A stretch of DNA of 64,000 nt from Candidatus Phosphoribacter baldrii (lineage in GTDB: Bacteria; Actinomycetota; Actinomycetes; Actinomycetales; Dermatophilaceae). Shown here one piece after another: positions 57,539-64,000 of this stretch (its first letter is position 1; the number at the start of each line of letters is the position of its first letter). Location of the stretch: the NCBI GenBank assembly GCA_016704565.1, contig JADIZV010000002.1, positions 682,001-746,000 on the forward strand, read 5' to 3'. Below the pieces are notes generated by a model. It ran no database searches. It saw nothing but the letters and a program-made list of their open reading frames with translations, and was not told the origin of the DNA. Position numbers and translations under genes: made by a program.

Positions 57539-60500
57539 ATGAATCGCATGACGGTCGGCGCCGTGAGCGCCGTCCCGCTGCTCATCGGGGCGATCGCCCT
57601 CGGCAGCAGCCCTGCCACTGCGGCCCCGGCCGCTCCCTCCGCGTCGACTTCCGACGGCGTCTACATCGTCCAGATGCTCGACCTGCCGACGGCCTCCTAC
57701 GACGGCTCGGTCGCCGGATACAAGGCGACCAAGCCGACAGCCGGGAAGAAGTTCGACTCCACCACCTCCGAGGCCGCCAAGTACGCGGCATACCTCGTCG
57801 CGTCGCACGACGCGGTCTTGGGCAAGGTGGGCGGGGCGAACCGGCTCTATGACTACCGGTGGACCTTCAACGGGTTCGCGGCGAAGCTGACCGGCGCGCA
57901 GGCCAAGACCCTGGCCAAGCTCCCGGGCGTGGTGGCCGTGACCGAGCAGCAGCTGGTCAAGGCCGACACCTCGTCGACGCCGTCTTTCCTCGGACTGGAC
58001 AACGCGGCAACGGGCGGCTTGTGGACGAAGGCGGGCGGCAACCTCAAGGGTGAAGGCGTCATCATCGGCGTCATCGACTCCGGTATCTGGCCCGAGTCGC
58101 TGAGTTTCACTGACCGGGTCGACGCCAACGGCAAGCCAGCGGCCAAGGGGTTCCTGGCCTACCAGCAGATCCCGGGGTGGCACGGCAAGTGCACCCCCGG
58201 CGAGGGCTTCAACGCCTCGATGTGCAACCAGAAGCTCATCGGCGCGCAGTACTTCAACGCCGCGTGGGGCGGAAACGCCGGGATTGCCGAGGAGGAGTTC
58301 GCGTCTCCGCGTGACTTCGGCGGGCACGGCACCCACACCGCCAGCACCTCCGGTGGCAACGCCAACGTTCCCACGACCCAGGACGCCGCTCTGTTCGGCT
58401 CCGTGAGCGGCATCGCGCCGCGGGCGCGGATCGCGGCATACAAGGCGCTGTGGGAGACCCCCTCGGGTGGTTCCGGTTACAACTCCGACCTCGTGGCCGC
58501 CATCGACCAGGCCGTCGCCGACGGTGTCGATGTCATCAACTACTCGGTGAGCGGCACGTCGACCAACTTCGCCGACCCGGTGGAGATTGCCTTCCTGTTC
58601 GCTGCCGACGCGGGAGTCTTCGTCGCGGCGTCGGCCGGCAACAGCGGCCCGACGACCTCCACAGTGGCGCACCCGTCGCCGTGGACAACGACCGTCGCGG
58701 CCGGCACCCACAACCGCAATGGCACCGGATCGGTGACCTTGGGTAACGGCGTCACCTACTCTGGCGCCTCGTTCGCAGGGAGGACTGGTCCGGCACCGCT
58801 GGTCGATTCAATCGCCGCTGGTCTGCCTGGCGCCGACCCCACCCAACTCGCGCTGTGCTACGGCTCGGCCGATGGTGCAGCGGTCCTCGACCCGGCGAAG
58901 GTGGCTGGAAAGATCGTTGTCTGTGAACGTGGGGTCACCGCACGAGTCAACAAGTCGTTGGCGGTCAAGGAGGCAGGCGGTGTCGGCATGATCCTTGTCA
59001 ACGCCTCCGTCAACTCGATCAACGCCGACTTCCATTTCGTGCCGACCGTGCACTTGCAGTCCACCGACCGCGCGGCCGTCAAGGCGTATGCCGCCACGGC
59101 TGGGGCGACAGCCACGATCAACCAGTCGACGGTCGTCTACGACACACCCGCACCCACCACGGCGTCGTTCTCCTCGCGTGGCCCGCTCATTGGGGCTGCC
59201 GGTGACCTGCTCAAGCCGGACATCATCGCCCCCGGACAGGACGTCCTCGCCGCAGTTGCGCCCCCCGGGAACTCCAGTCGCGACTTCGACATCTACAGCG
59301 GCACGTCGATGTCGGCCCCGCACATGGCGGGCCTGGCTGCCTTGCTCAAGCAGGGCAAGCCGACGTGGTCGCCGATGGCGATTAAGTCGGCGTTCATGAC
59401 AACGGCCGGTGACGTCCTTGACGGACCCAACACCAACCCGTTGGTCATCTTCCGCCAAGGCGCCGGGCATGTCACGCCCAACAAGGCGACCGACCCGGGC
59501 CTGGTCTTCGACAGCGGGTGGAACAACTGGCTGGCCTTCCTCTGCGGCACGACGAGTGCGGTCAAGCCCGCCAGCTGCGCGGCGCTGACCTCGCTGGGCT
59601 ACTCGACGGACCCGAGCGACATGAACGTCGCGTCGGTGGCGATCGGGGCGCTCGCCGGCGTCCAGACGGTGACTCGCACGGTGACCAACGTCAGCAAGGG
59701 GACGTCGAACTACTCGATGTCGGTTTCCGGCCTCGCCGGGATCACCGTGGTTGCCGACCCGGCGACGTTCTCGCTCGCTCCGGGCGCGTCCAAGACCATC
59801 AAGCTGACCTTCACGAGGACCAGCGCTGCGCCGAACTCCTACACCGGTGGCCAGATCACCTGGACCGACGGATCTCACAAGGTGCGGATCCCGGCGGTCA
59901 TCCGGCCGGTGGCGCTGGCTGCTCCGGTGCAGGTGACCGGGACGGGCGGGGCGGTCGATTACAAGGTCGGCTTCGGTTATGCCGGCCCGTTCACCGCGAC
60001 GCCACGCGGTCTGATCGCGGCCACCAAGACCGACGGCCACGTCGTGGACGACCCGACCAACTCGTGGAACGTGAACGCTCCCGACAGTAACCAGGGCTTC
60101 ACGAAGCATGTTGTCGAGATCCCGGCGGGAACCACGTATGCCCGGTTCTCGCTGTTCGACGACTACGTCGACGGCGCGACCGACGACCTGGACATGTACG
60201 TCTACAAGGACGGGTCGCTCGTCGGCAACAGCGGAAGTGGGACGTCGGCCGAAGAGGTCAACCTCATCAACCCCACCGCGGGCACCTACGCGGTGTATGT
60301 CCACGGCTGGGGCACGGACGGTCCGGATGCTAACTACACCCTCTTCCAGTGGCTGCTCGGGTCCGCGGACGCCGGCAACATGAGCGTCTCCGCGCCGGCC
60401 AGCGCGACGATCGGTGGAACCGGCACGGTCTCGCTCACCTTCAGCGGGCTGGATCCGGGCACGAAGTACCTCGGATCCGTCGCCTACGGTGGATCCACCG

Positions 60501-60541
60501 GTATGCCCAACCCGACGATCGTCCGGGTGGACACGCCGTAA
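57539..60541 (+). CDS. Secreted subtilisin-like protease (S8) with PA domain
   Basis: The ATG at 57539, five bases after AGGAG, begins a 1000-residue preproprotein. In order it has a signal peptide ending SPATAA, an I9-type propeptide (YIVQMLDLPTASY), and an S8 domain with Asp180 (VIDSGIWPES), His263 (GHGTHT) and Ser590 (GTSMSAPH). A PA insert lies between His and Ser (VAGKIVVCERGV), followed by a fibronectin-like domain and a C-terminal pre-peptidase-like module (DLDMYVYKDG). The plan is that of cucumisin-like proteases. It is probably released to degrade extracellular protein. The 57402-57538 gap holds a small inverted repeat (CGCAGT/ACTGCG). Confidence 0.93.
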   Translation: MNRMTVGAVSAVPLLIGAIALGSSPATAAPAAPSASTSDGVYIVQMLDLPTASYDGSVAGYKATKPTAGKKFDSTTSEAAKYAAYLVASHDAVLGKVGGANRLYDYRWTFNGFAAKLTGAQAKTLAKLPGVVAVTEQQLVKADTSSTPSFLGLDNAATGGLWTKAGGNLKGEGVIIGVIDSGIWPESLSFTDRVDANGKPAAKGFLAYQQIPGWHGKCTPGEGFNASMCNQKLIGAQYFNAAWGGNAGIAEEEFASPRDFGGHGTHTASTSGGNANVPTTQDAALFGSVSGIAPRARIAAYKALWETPSGGSGYNSDLVAAIDQAVADGVDVINYSVSGTSTNFADPVEIAFLFAADAGVFVAASAGNSGPTTSTVAHPSPWTTTVAAGTHNRNGTGSVTLGNGVTYSGASFAGRTGPAPLVDSIAAGLPGADPTQLALCYGSADGAAVLDPAKVAGKIVVCERGVTARVNKSLAVKEAGGVGMILVNASVNSINADFHFVPTVHLQSTDRAAVKAYAATAGATATINQSTVVYDTPAPTTASFSSRGPLIGAAGDLLKPDIIAPGQDVLAAVAPPGNSSRDFDIYSGTSMSAPHMAGLAALLKQGKPTWSPMAIKSAFMTTAGDVLDGPNTNPLVIFRQGAGHVTPNKATDPGLVFDSGWNNWLAFLCGTTSAVKPASCAALTSLGYSTDPSDMNVASVAIGALAGVQTVTRTVTNVSKGTSNYSMSVSGLAGITVVADPATFSLAPGASKTIKLTFTRTSAAPNSYTGGQITWTDGSHKVRIPAVIRPVALAAPVQVTGTGGAVDYKVGFGYAGPFTATPRGLIAATKTDGHVVDDPTNSWNVNAPDSNQGFTKHVVEIPAGTTYARFSLFDDYVDGATDDLDMYVYKDGSLVGNSGSGTSAEEVNLINPTAGTYAVYVHGWGTDGPDANYTLFQWLLGSADAGNMSVSAPASATIGGTGTVSLTFSGLDPGTKYLGSVAYGGSTGMPNPTIVRVDTP

Positions 60542-60575
60542 CCGTCACGACCGCTGACCCGGTCTGAACGACAAC

Positions 60576-60611
60576 CCAGGGAGGTCCCGGCGCAAGCCGG
60601 GGCCTCCCTGG
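60576..60611 (+). terminator. Terminator after the subtilase gene
   Basis: CCAGGGAGG-T-CCCGG (60576-60590) pairs with CCGGG-G-CCTCCCTGG (60597-60611), a 15-bp stem including one T-G pair around a 6-nt loop. It is the strongest hairpin in the window and ends 31 bp before the next promoter. Confidence 0.85.
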
Positions 60612-60640
60612 CTCATGTCGAGCCGTCTGGCACGCCTCAC

Positions 60641-60670
60641 TTGGATACCCCAGGGGGTATCCGCTAGGCT
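60641..60670 (+). promoter_or_regulatory. Promoter with a CsoR/CstR-type operator in its spacer
   Basis: GGATACCCCAGGGGGTATCC (60643-60662) is a 20-bp near-perfect palindrome matching the ATACCC...GGGTAT pattern bound by CsoR-family repressors (copper-sensing CsoR, persulfide-sensing CstR). It fills the spacer between a -35-like TTGGAT (60641-60646) and the -10 box TAGGCT (60665-60670), so binding would block transcription. The transcript leader contains two 12-bp tandem repeats (CCAGACCCAGCA, 60687-60710). The rhodanese and thioredoxin genes downstream favour persulfide or sulfite stress. No csoR or cstR gene is in the window. Confidence 0.7.
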
Positions 60671-60731
60671 GTCCCGCAGTCGCAACCCAGACCCAGCACC
60701 AGACCCAGCACCAGACTCACCCAGGAGAGCC

Positions 60732-61724
60732 ATGTCGGAGCAGCAGCAGCCGCCATCGGGCAGCCTCGCCTACCTTCCGGTGACGCTGTTCGCCGCGGTC
60801 ATGGGCGTCGGCGGCCTCGGCTTGGCCTGGCGCCGCGCCGCCGTCACCTGGGGCACCCCGATGTGGATCGCCACCGTCTTGGTGCTCCTCGCCGTCGCGG
60901 TCTTCCTCCTCGTGGCCATCCTGTATGCCGTCAAGTGGCTCCGCTTCCCGGCCGCGGCCCGCGCGGAGCTACGCCACCCGGTCCGGATGGCCTTCGCCCC
61001 GACCCTCACCATCGCGATCCTCGTCCTGGCCACCGGCCTGCAGGATCTGACGCCGGGCCTGGCCGTCGCCCTCTGGTGGATCGGCGCCATCGGCCACCTC
61101 GCTGCCACGCTGGCCGTCCTCACCGCGTGGCTGTCCCGCCCGGAGATCGGCCTGGCCCAGGTCACCCCGGCGTGGTTCATCCCCGTCGTCGGCAACGTCG
61201 TCACGCCGCTCGCCGCCCCGGCTCTGGGCTCGACCGAGCTCGCCTGGTTCGCCTTTGGGGTCGGCCTGGTCGCCTGGCTCGGGCTCTTTCCGATCCTCCT
61301 GCACCGACTCCTGCTGCTGGACACCCCGCTGCCGGCCCGGCTGCGCCCGACCCTGATGATCCTCGTCGCGCCGCCCGCCGTCATGGTGCTGTCGCTGACC
61401 AGTCTGCTCGGTGGCCCTCTGGACCCGGTGCGCAAGATCCTCTTCGGCGCTGCCGTCTTTGCCGCCGCGCTCGTTGTCGTCCAGCCCGGCCAACTGCGCC
61501 TGCCCTTCGCACTACCGTTCCTTGCCTACACATTCCCGCTGGCCGCCCTGGCAGCCTCCGCGATCGCCGTCGACGCCGCAGCCGGCAGCGCTGCGGGAGG
61601 CGGCCCCACGGCATACCGGATCCTCGCTTGGGCGCTGCTCGCGGTGGCGACGCTCGTTGTCTTCGCCGTCGGCGCCCTCACCCTGCGCGCGGCAGCCCGC
61701 CGCGCCATCTGTGTCCCCGAATGA
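60732..61724 (+). CDS. SLAC1/TehA-family anion channel or TDT transporter
   Basis: This 330-residue integral membrane protein has ten hydrophobic segments. The start SLAYLPVTLFAAVMGVGGLGLAWRRA and the segment GNVVTPLAAPAL fit the tellurite-resistance/dicarboxylate transporter (TDT) family that includes TehA, SLAC1 and sulfite exporters such as Ssu1. The ATG at 60732 follows AGGAG. As first gene of a CsoR/CstR-type operon with a rhodanese and a thioredoxin, sulfite or another sulfur anion is the most likely cargo (inference). Confidence 0.78.
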   Translation: MSEQQQPPSGSLAYLPVTLFAAVMGVGGLGLAWRRAAVTWGTPMWIATVLVLLAVAVFLLVAILYAVKWLRFPAAARAELRHPVRMAFAPTLTIAILVLATGLQDLTPGLAVALWWIGAIGHLAATLAVLTAWLSRPEIGLAQVTPAWFIPVVGNVVTPLAAPALGSTELAWFAFGVGLVAWLGLFPILLHRLLLLDTPLPARLRPTLMILVAPPAVMVLSLTSLLGGPLDPVRKILFGAAVFAAALVVVQPGQLRLPFALPFLAYTFPLAALAASAIAVDAAAGSAAGGGPTAYRILAWALLAVATLVVFAVGALTLRAAARRAICVPE

Positions 61725-61743
61725 CCAAGGAGACCTCCCGCCC

Positions 61744-62190
61744 ATGACCGTCCGTCGTCTGGCCGTCGCGCTCGTCGCGCTCGTGGCTGTCTCGCTCACC
61801 GGCTGCTCCGGCTCCACGGGCTCCGGGTCGACCGGTCTAGCCACCGTCGCCGCAGCAGCCTCTGCCCCTGCGAACGGCGCCGAGGTCGATGCGGCGACCT
61901 TCGCGGCCGCGATGAAGCGGCCCGGGACCGTCGTGCTCGACGTGCGCACACCGGCCGAGTTCGCCGAGGGTCACCTCGCGGGGGCGGTCAACCTCGACGT
62001 CAATGCCGCGGATTTCCGCACCAAGGTCGGCGCGCTGGCCAAAGACGTCCCGTATGCCGTCTACTGCCGCAGCGGGAACCGCTCGGGCACCGCCCTGGCC
62101 ATCATGAAGGCGCTGGGCTTCACCCAGACCTACCACCTCGGGGGCGGGATCACGGCGTGGACCGCCGCCGGGGGAGCCGTGACGAAGTGA
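61744..62190 (+). CDS. Rhodanese-domain lipoprotein
   Basis: The 148-residue protein has a signal peptide with lipobox SLTGC (Cys21), a Ser/Gly/Ala linker and a single rhodanese domain. The active-site loop is YCRSGNRSG with Cys108. It would carry sulfane sulfur outside the membrane. It starts 20 bp after the channel gene and is followed 38 bp later by a thioredoxin, which can act as a persulfide reductase. Confidence 0.9.
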   Translation: MTVRRLAVALVALVAVSLTGCSGSTGSGSTGLATVAAAASAPANGAEVDAATFAAAMKRPGTVVLDVRTPAEFAEGHLAGAVNLDVNAADFRTKVGALAKDVPYAVYCRSGNRSGTALAIMKALGFTQTYHLGGGITAWTAAGGAVTK

Positions 62191-62227
62191 GCACGCGACC
62201 GACCGACCCATCCCAGCGAGGAGACTC

Positions 62228-62608
62228 ATGAGCACCATCACCCTCACGGCCGCCACGTTCGAGCAGACCGTGACGGACAACGACATCGTTCTCGTGGACT
62301 TCTGGGCCGCCTGGTGCGGACCGTGTCGGATGTTCGCCCCGATCTTCGAGAAGGCGTCCACCGAGCACCCGGACATCGTCTTCGGCAAGGTCGACACCGA
62401 GGCCGAGCGGGAGTTGGCCGGGGCAGCGGGCATCACCTCGATCCCTACGCTCATGGCCTTCCGCGAGGGCGTGCTGGTCTTCGCCCAGCCGGGTGCTCTG
62501 CCGGCGGCGGCCCTCACCCAAGTCATCGAGGGCGTCAAGGCCCTAGACATGGCCGACGTCCACGCGCAGGTCGCCGCCCAACGGGCCCAGGCGCAGACCC
62601 AGGCCTGA
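62228..62608 (+). CDS. Thioredoxin
   Basis: This 126-residue thioredoxin has the redox motif WCGPC (Cys30, Cys33) and the cis-Pro segment TSIPTLMAF. A helical C-terminal extension of about 20 residues (ADVHAQVAAQRAQAQTQA) goes beyond the usual fold. GAGGAG precedes the ATG. Its place in the rhodanese operon suggests that it reduces persulfides or recycles the rhodanese. Confidence 0.92.
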   Translation: MSTITLTAATFEQTVTDNDIVLVDFWAAWCGPCRMFAPIFEKASTEHPDIVFGKVDTEAERELAGAAGITSIPTLMAFREGVLVFAQPGALPAAALTQVIEGVKALDMADVHAQVAAQRAQAQTQA

Positions 62609-62639
62609 GCGTCGGGCCGGGTCCACTAGGGTCCGAGGG

Positions 62640-63569
62640 GTGAGCAGCGAACGGCATGTGCACCTGGATCGGCGCGCCGTCCTGCTCGTTGTCGGGTGCA
62701 CGGTCCTGTGGGGCCTGGGCCAGATCGCCTCGAAGGTCGCCCTGGCCCAGATCCCGCCGCTCACCCAGGGTGGGCTGCGCTCGGTCGGCGCAGCCCTGCT
62801 CGTGCTCACGTGGGCGCGGTGGCGCGGCATACCACTGTGGGAACGGGACGGCACGCTCGTGCCGGGGCTGATCGCGGGGACCCTGTTCGCAGCCGAGTTC
62901 GGAGCCATCTACTCCGCGCTGCAGTTCACGACCGCCGGGCGGATGACCGTCTTCCTCTATCTCGCGCCGTTCGTCGTGGCGATCGGGATGGTCTTCATCT
63001 CCCGGTCCGAGGGCTTGCGCGGGCTCGCGCTCGCCGGGCTCGTGACTGCCTTCGCCGGCGTCGCCTTTGCCTTCCTGGACAGTCTCACGACCTCCGGCGC
63101 GGGATCGCGCCAATGGCTTGGCGACCTGCTTGCGGGCCTGGCAGCCCTGGGCTGGGGCGCGACCACGCTGGTCATCCGGGCGACCCAGCTCGGGCCGGTG
63201 CATCCGGCCAAGACCTTGCTCTACCAACTGGCCGTCTCCGGGGTCGGCCTCACCACGGTCGGCTGGCTGTCCGGCGAACGTGTCCAGTGGCCCCTGACCC
63301 CGATGAATGCGGGGGCGCTCGCCTTCCAGATCATCGTCGTGGGGTCCTCAAGCTATCTCGTGTGGTTCTGGCTGATCCGCACCTATTCAGCAACCAAATT
63401 GTCGGCGTTCACCCTGCTCACCCCGGTCGTCGCCCTGGTCGCCGGGGCGGTGCTGCTGCACGAGGCCGTCACGCCGCGGACTCTCGTGGCGCTCGTCGCC
63501 GTGTGCCTTGGTTTGGTTGCCGTCAACCTGCGGCCACGCCGCCCCCAACGGGCCTTGAGCCGCGACTAG
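62640..63569 (+). CDS. EamA/DMT-superfamily transporter
   Basis: This 309-residue protein has two EamA repeats and about ten membrane segments (first repeat from VLWGLGQIASKVAL, second from LAALGWGATTLVIRATQLG). Members export amino acids, purines or other metabolites; the substrate here is unknown. The GTG lies seven bases after TAGGGT (62627-62632), so it is an independent, probably leaderless unit. Its stop overlaps the convergent gene by 4 bp. Confidence 0.85.
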   Translation: MSSERHVHLDRRAVLLVVGCTVLWGLGQIASKVALAQIPPLTQGGLRSVGAALLVLTWARWRGIPLWERDGTLVPGLIAGTLFAAEFGAIYSALQFTTAGRMTVFLYLAPFVVAIGMVFISRSEGLRGLALAGLVTAFAGVAFAFLDSLTTSGAGSRQWLGDLLAGLAALGWGATTLVIRATQLGPVHPAKTLLYQLAVSGVGLTTVGWLSGERVQWPLTPMNAGALAFQIIVVGSSSYLVWFWLIRTYSATKLSAFTLLTPVVALVAGAVLLHEAVTPRTLVALVAVCLGLVAVNLRPRRPQRALSRD

Positions 63570-64000
63570 ATCTTCGCCGCCAACTCGACGATCCGGGTCA
63601 GCACGGCCGCCAACTCGTCGCGGTCCAAAGCGGCGCTGGTGGCCGCGACCGCCTCGACGGCTTGCTCGACTCGGCGCATCTGCTCGCCGACCGCGCTCAG
63701 GGCCACGTCGAAGGTGCGCAGCGTGTCGTGCAGACTCGGGCAGTCCTCGGCGGGGTCAGCTGACCCGCCGTCCGAGCCATCGAGTAGTGCCCTCCACGAC
63801 GTGGTCGCCGCGCTTGTCCCCGAGACCTGCGCGGAGACGCGAGCCACCCGTGCGACGTATGCCGCGGTCGCCGCCTTGTCGGCCTGCAGATCGGCATCGA
63901 GGATGGCCAGCAGCGCAGTCGTCAGGCTCGAGAGGGCACGCTCGGACACCCGAGGGTCTTCTGCTCCGGCCTCGACCGCCACGACGTAGCGGCCGATAGC
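63566..64000 (-). CDS. Hypothetical protein (start beyond the window)
   Basis: The frame is open on the minus strand to the edge of the window (AIGRYVVAVEAGAEDP at the edge), so the start is probably outside; a GTG at 63982 is an internal alternative. The visible ~144 residues are alanine-rich and helical (SSLTTALLAILDADLQADKAATAAYVARVARVSAQVSG), with a coiled-coil-like second half (LRTFDVALSAVGEQMRRVEQAVEAV). I do not recognise the family. Confidence 0.6.
   Translation of the reverse strand, partial: AIGRYVVAVEAGAEDPRVSERALSSLTTALLAILDADLQADKAATAAYVARVARVSAQVSGTSAATTSWRALLDGSDGGSADPAEDCPSLHDTLRTFDVALSAVGEQMRRVEQAVEAVAATSAALDRDELAAVLTRIVELAAKI

Overview
The window is high-GC (about 70% by eye), densely coded DNA with many GTG starts and 4 to 8 bp gene overlaps. 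It also has mIHF, a DevR/DevS pair, a polyphosphate glucokinase, a 13E12/HNH protein, an actinobacterial-type PriA and many TANNNT boxes 6-8 nt before start codons. All of this points to a chromosomal segment of an actinomycete, most likely Micrococcales of the Intrasporangiaceae/Dermatophilaceae kind. The genus cannot be fixed from the sequence. No IS element, prophage, CRISPR array, tRNA or rRNA was seen.

Layout. 1-9.5 kb: the pyrimidine operon pyrB(partial)-pyrC-carA-carB-pyrK-pyrD-pyrF, almost every junction overlapping. 9.6-13.5 kb: mihF-gmk-rpoZ-coaBC-metK. 13.5-20.3 kb: a sugar-uptake locus with a ROK repressor, an ABC transporter and an AGE-family isomerase; two near-identical operators tie the repressor to the transporter. 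20.4-27.5 kb: priA, an MFS exporter, def-fmt-rsmB and rpe. 27.5-28.5 kb: an FMN riboswitch and a PnuC-family riboflavin transporter. 28.6-32 kb: GAF regulator, aldehyde dehydrogenase and DUF779 protein. 32-33.8 kb: hisE-hisG and a PH-domain protein. 33.8-35.3 kb (minus strand): P-loop kinase and a two-gene fluoride channel. 35.4-44.8 kb: RNB nuclease, 13E12 protein, small lipoprotein, VOC protein, RNase P RNA, a RecQ-phosphoribosyltransferase fusion, an unknown protein and a lipase-like hydrolase. 44.8-49.7 kb: pgi, metallo-hydrolase, VapBC-like toxin-antitoxin, ppgK, map. 50-57.4 kb: glnA-glnE, then DevR, a universal stress protein and a DevS-like kinase. 57.5-60.5 kb: a secreted subtilase. 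60.6-64 kb: a CsoR/CstR-type operator before a channel-rhodanese-thioredoxin operon, an EamA transporter and a partial gene.

The most striking structure is not a gene. The octamer GTATGCCG (reverse complement CGGCATAC) occurs about 97 times by hand count: 47 in one orientation, 50 in the other, roughly one per 660 bp. About two would be expected from base composition. It sits in genes in different reading frames, in intergenic DNA, inside the RNase P RNA gene, and as inverted pairs that form hairpins. Density, non-palindromic form, balanced orientation and hairpin pairing resemble the DNA uptake sequences of Pasteurellaceae and Neisseria, for which I know of no actinobacterial equivalent. The sugar ABC operon is the largest stretch without it.
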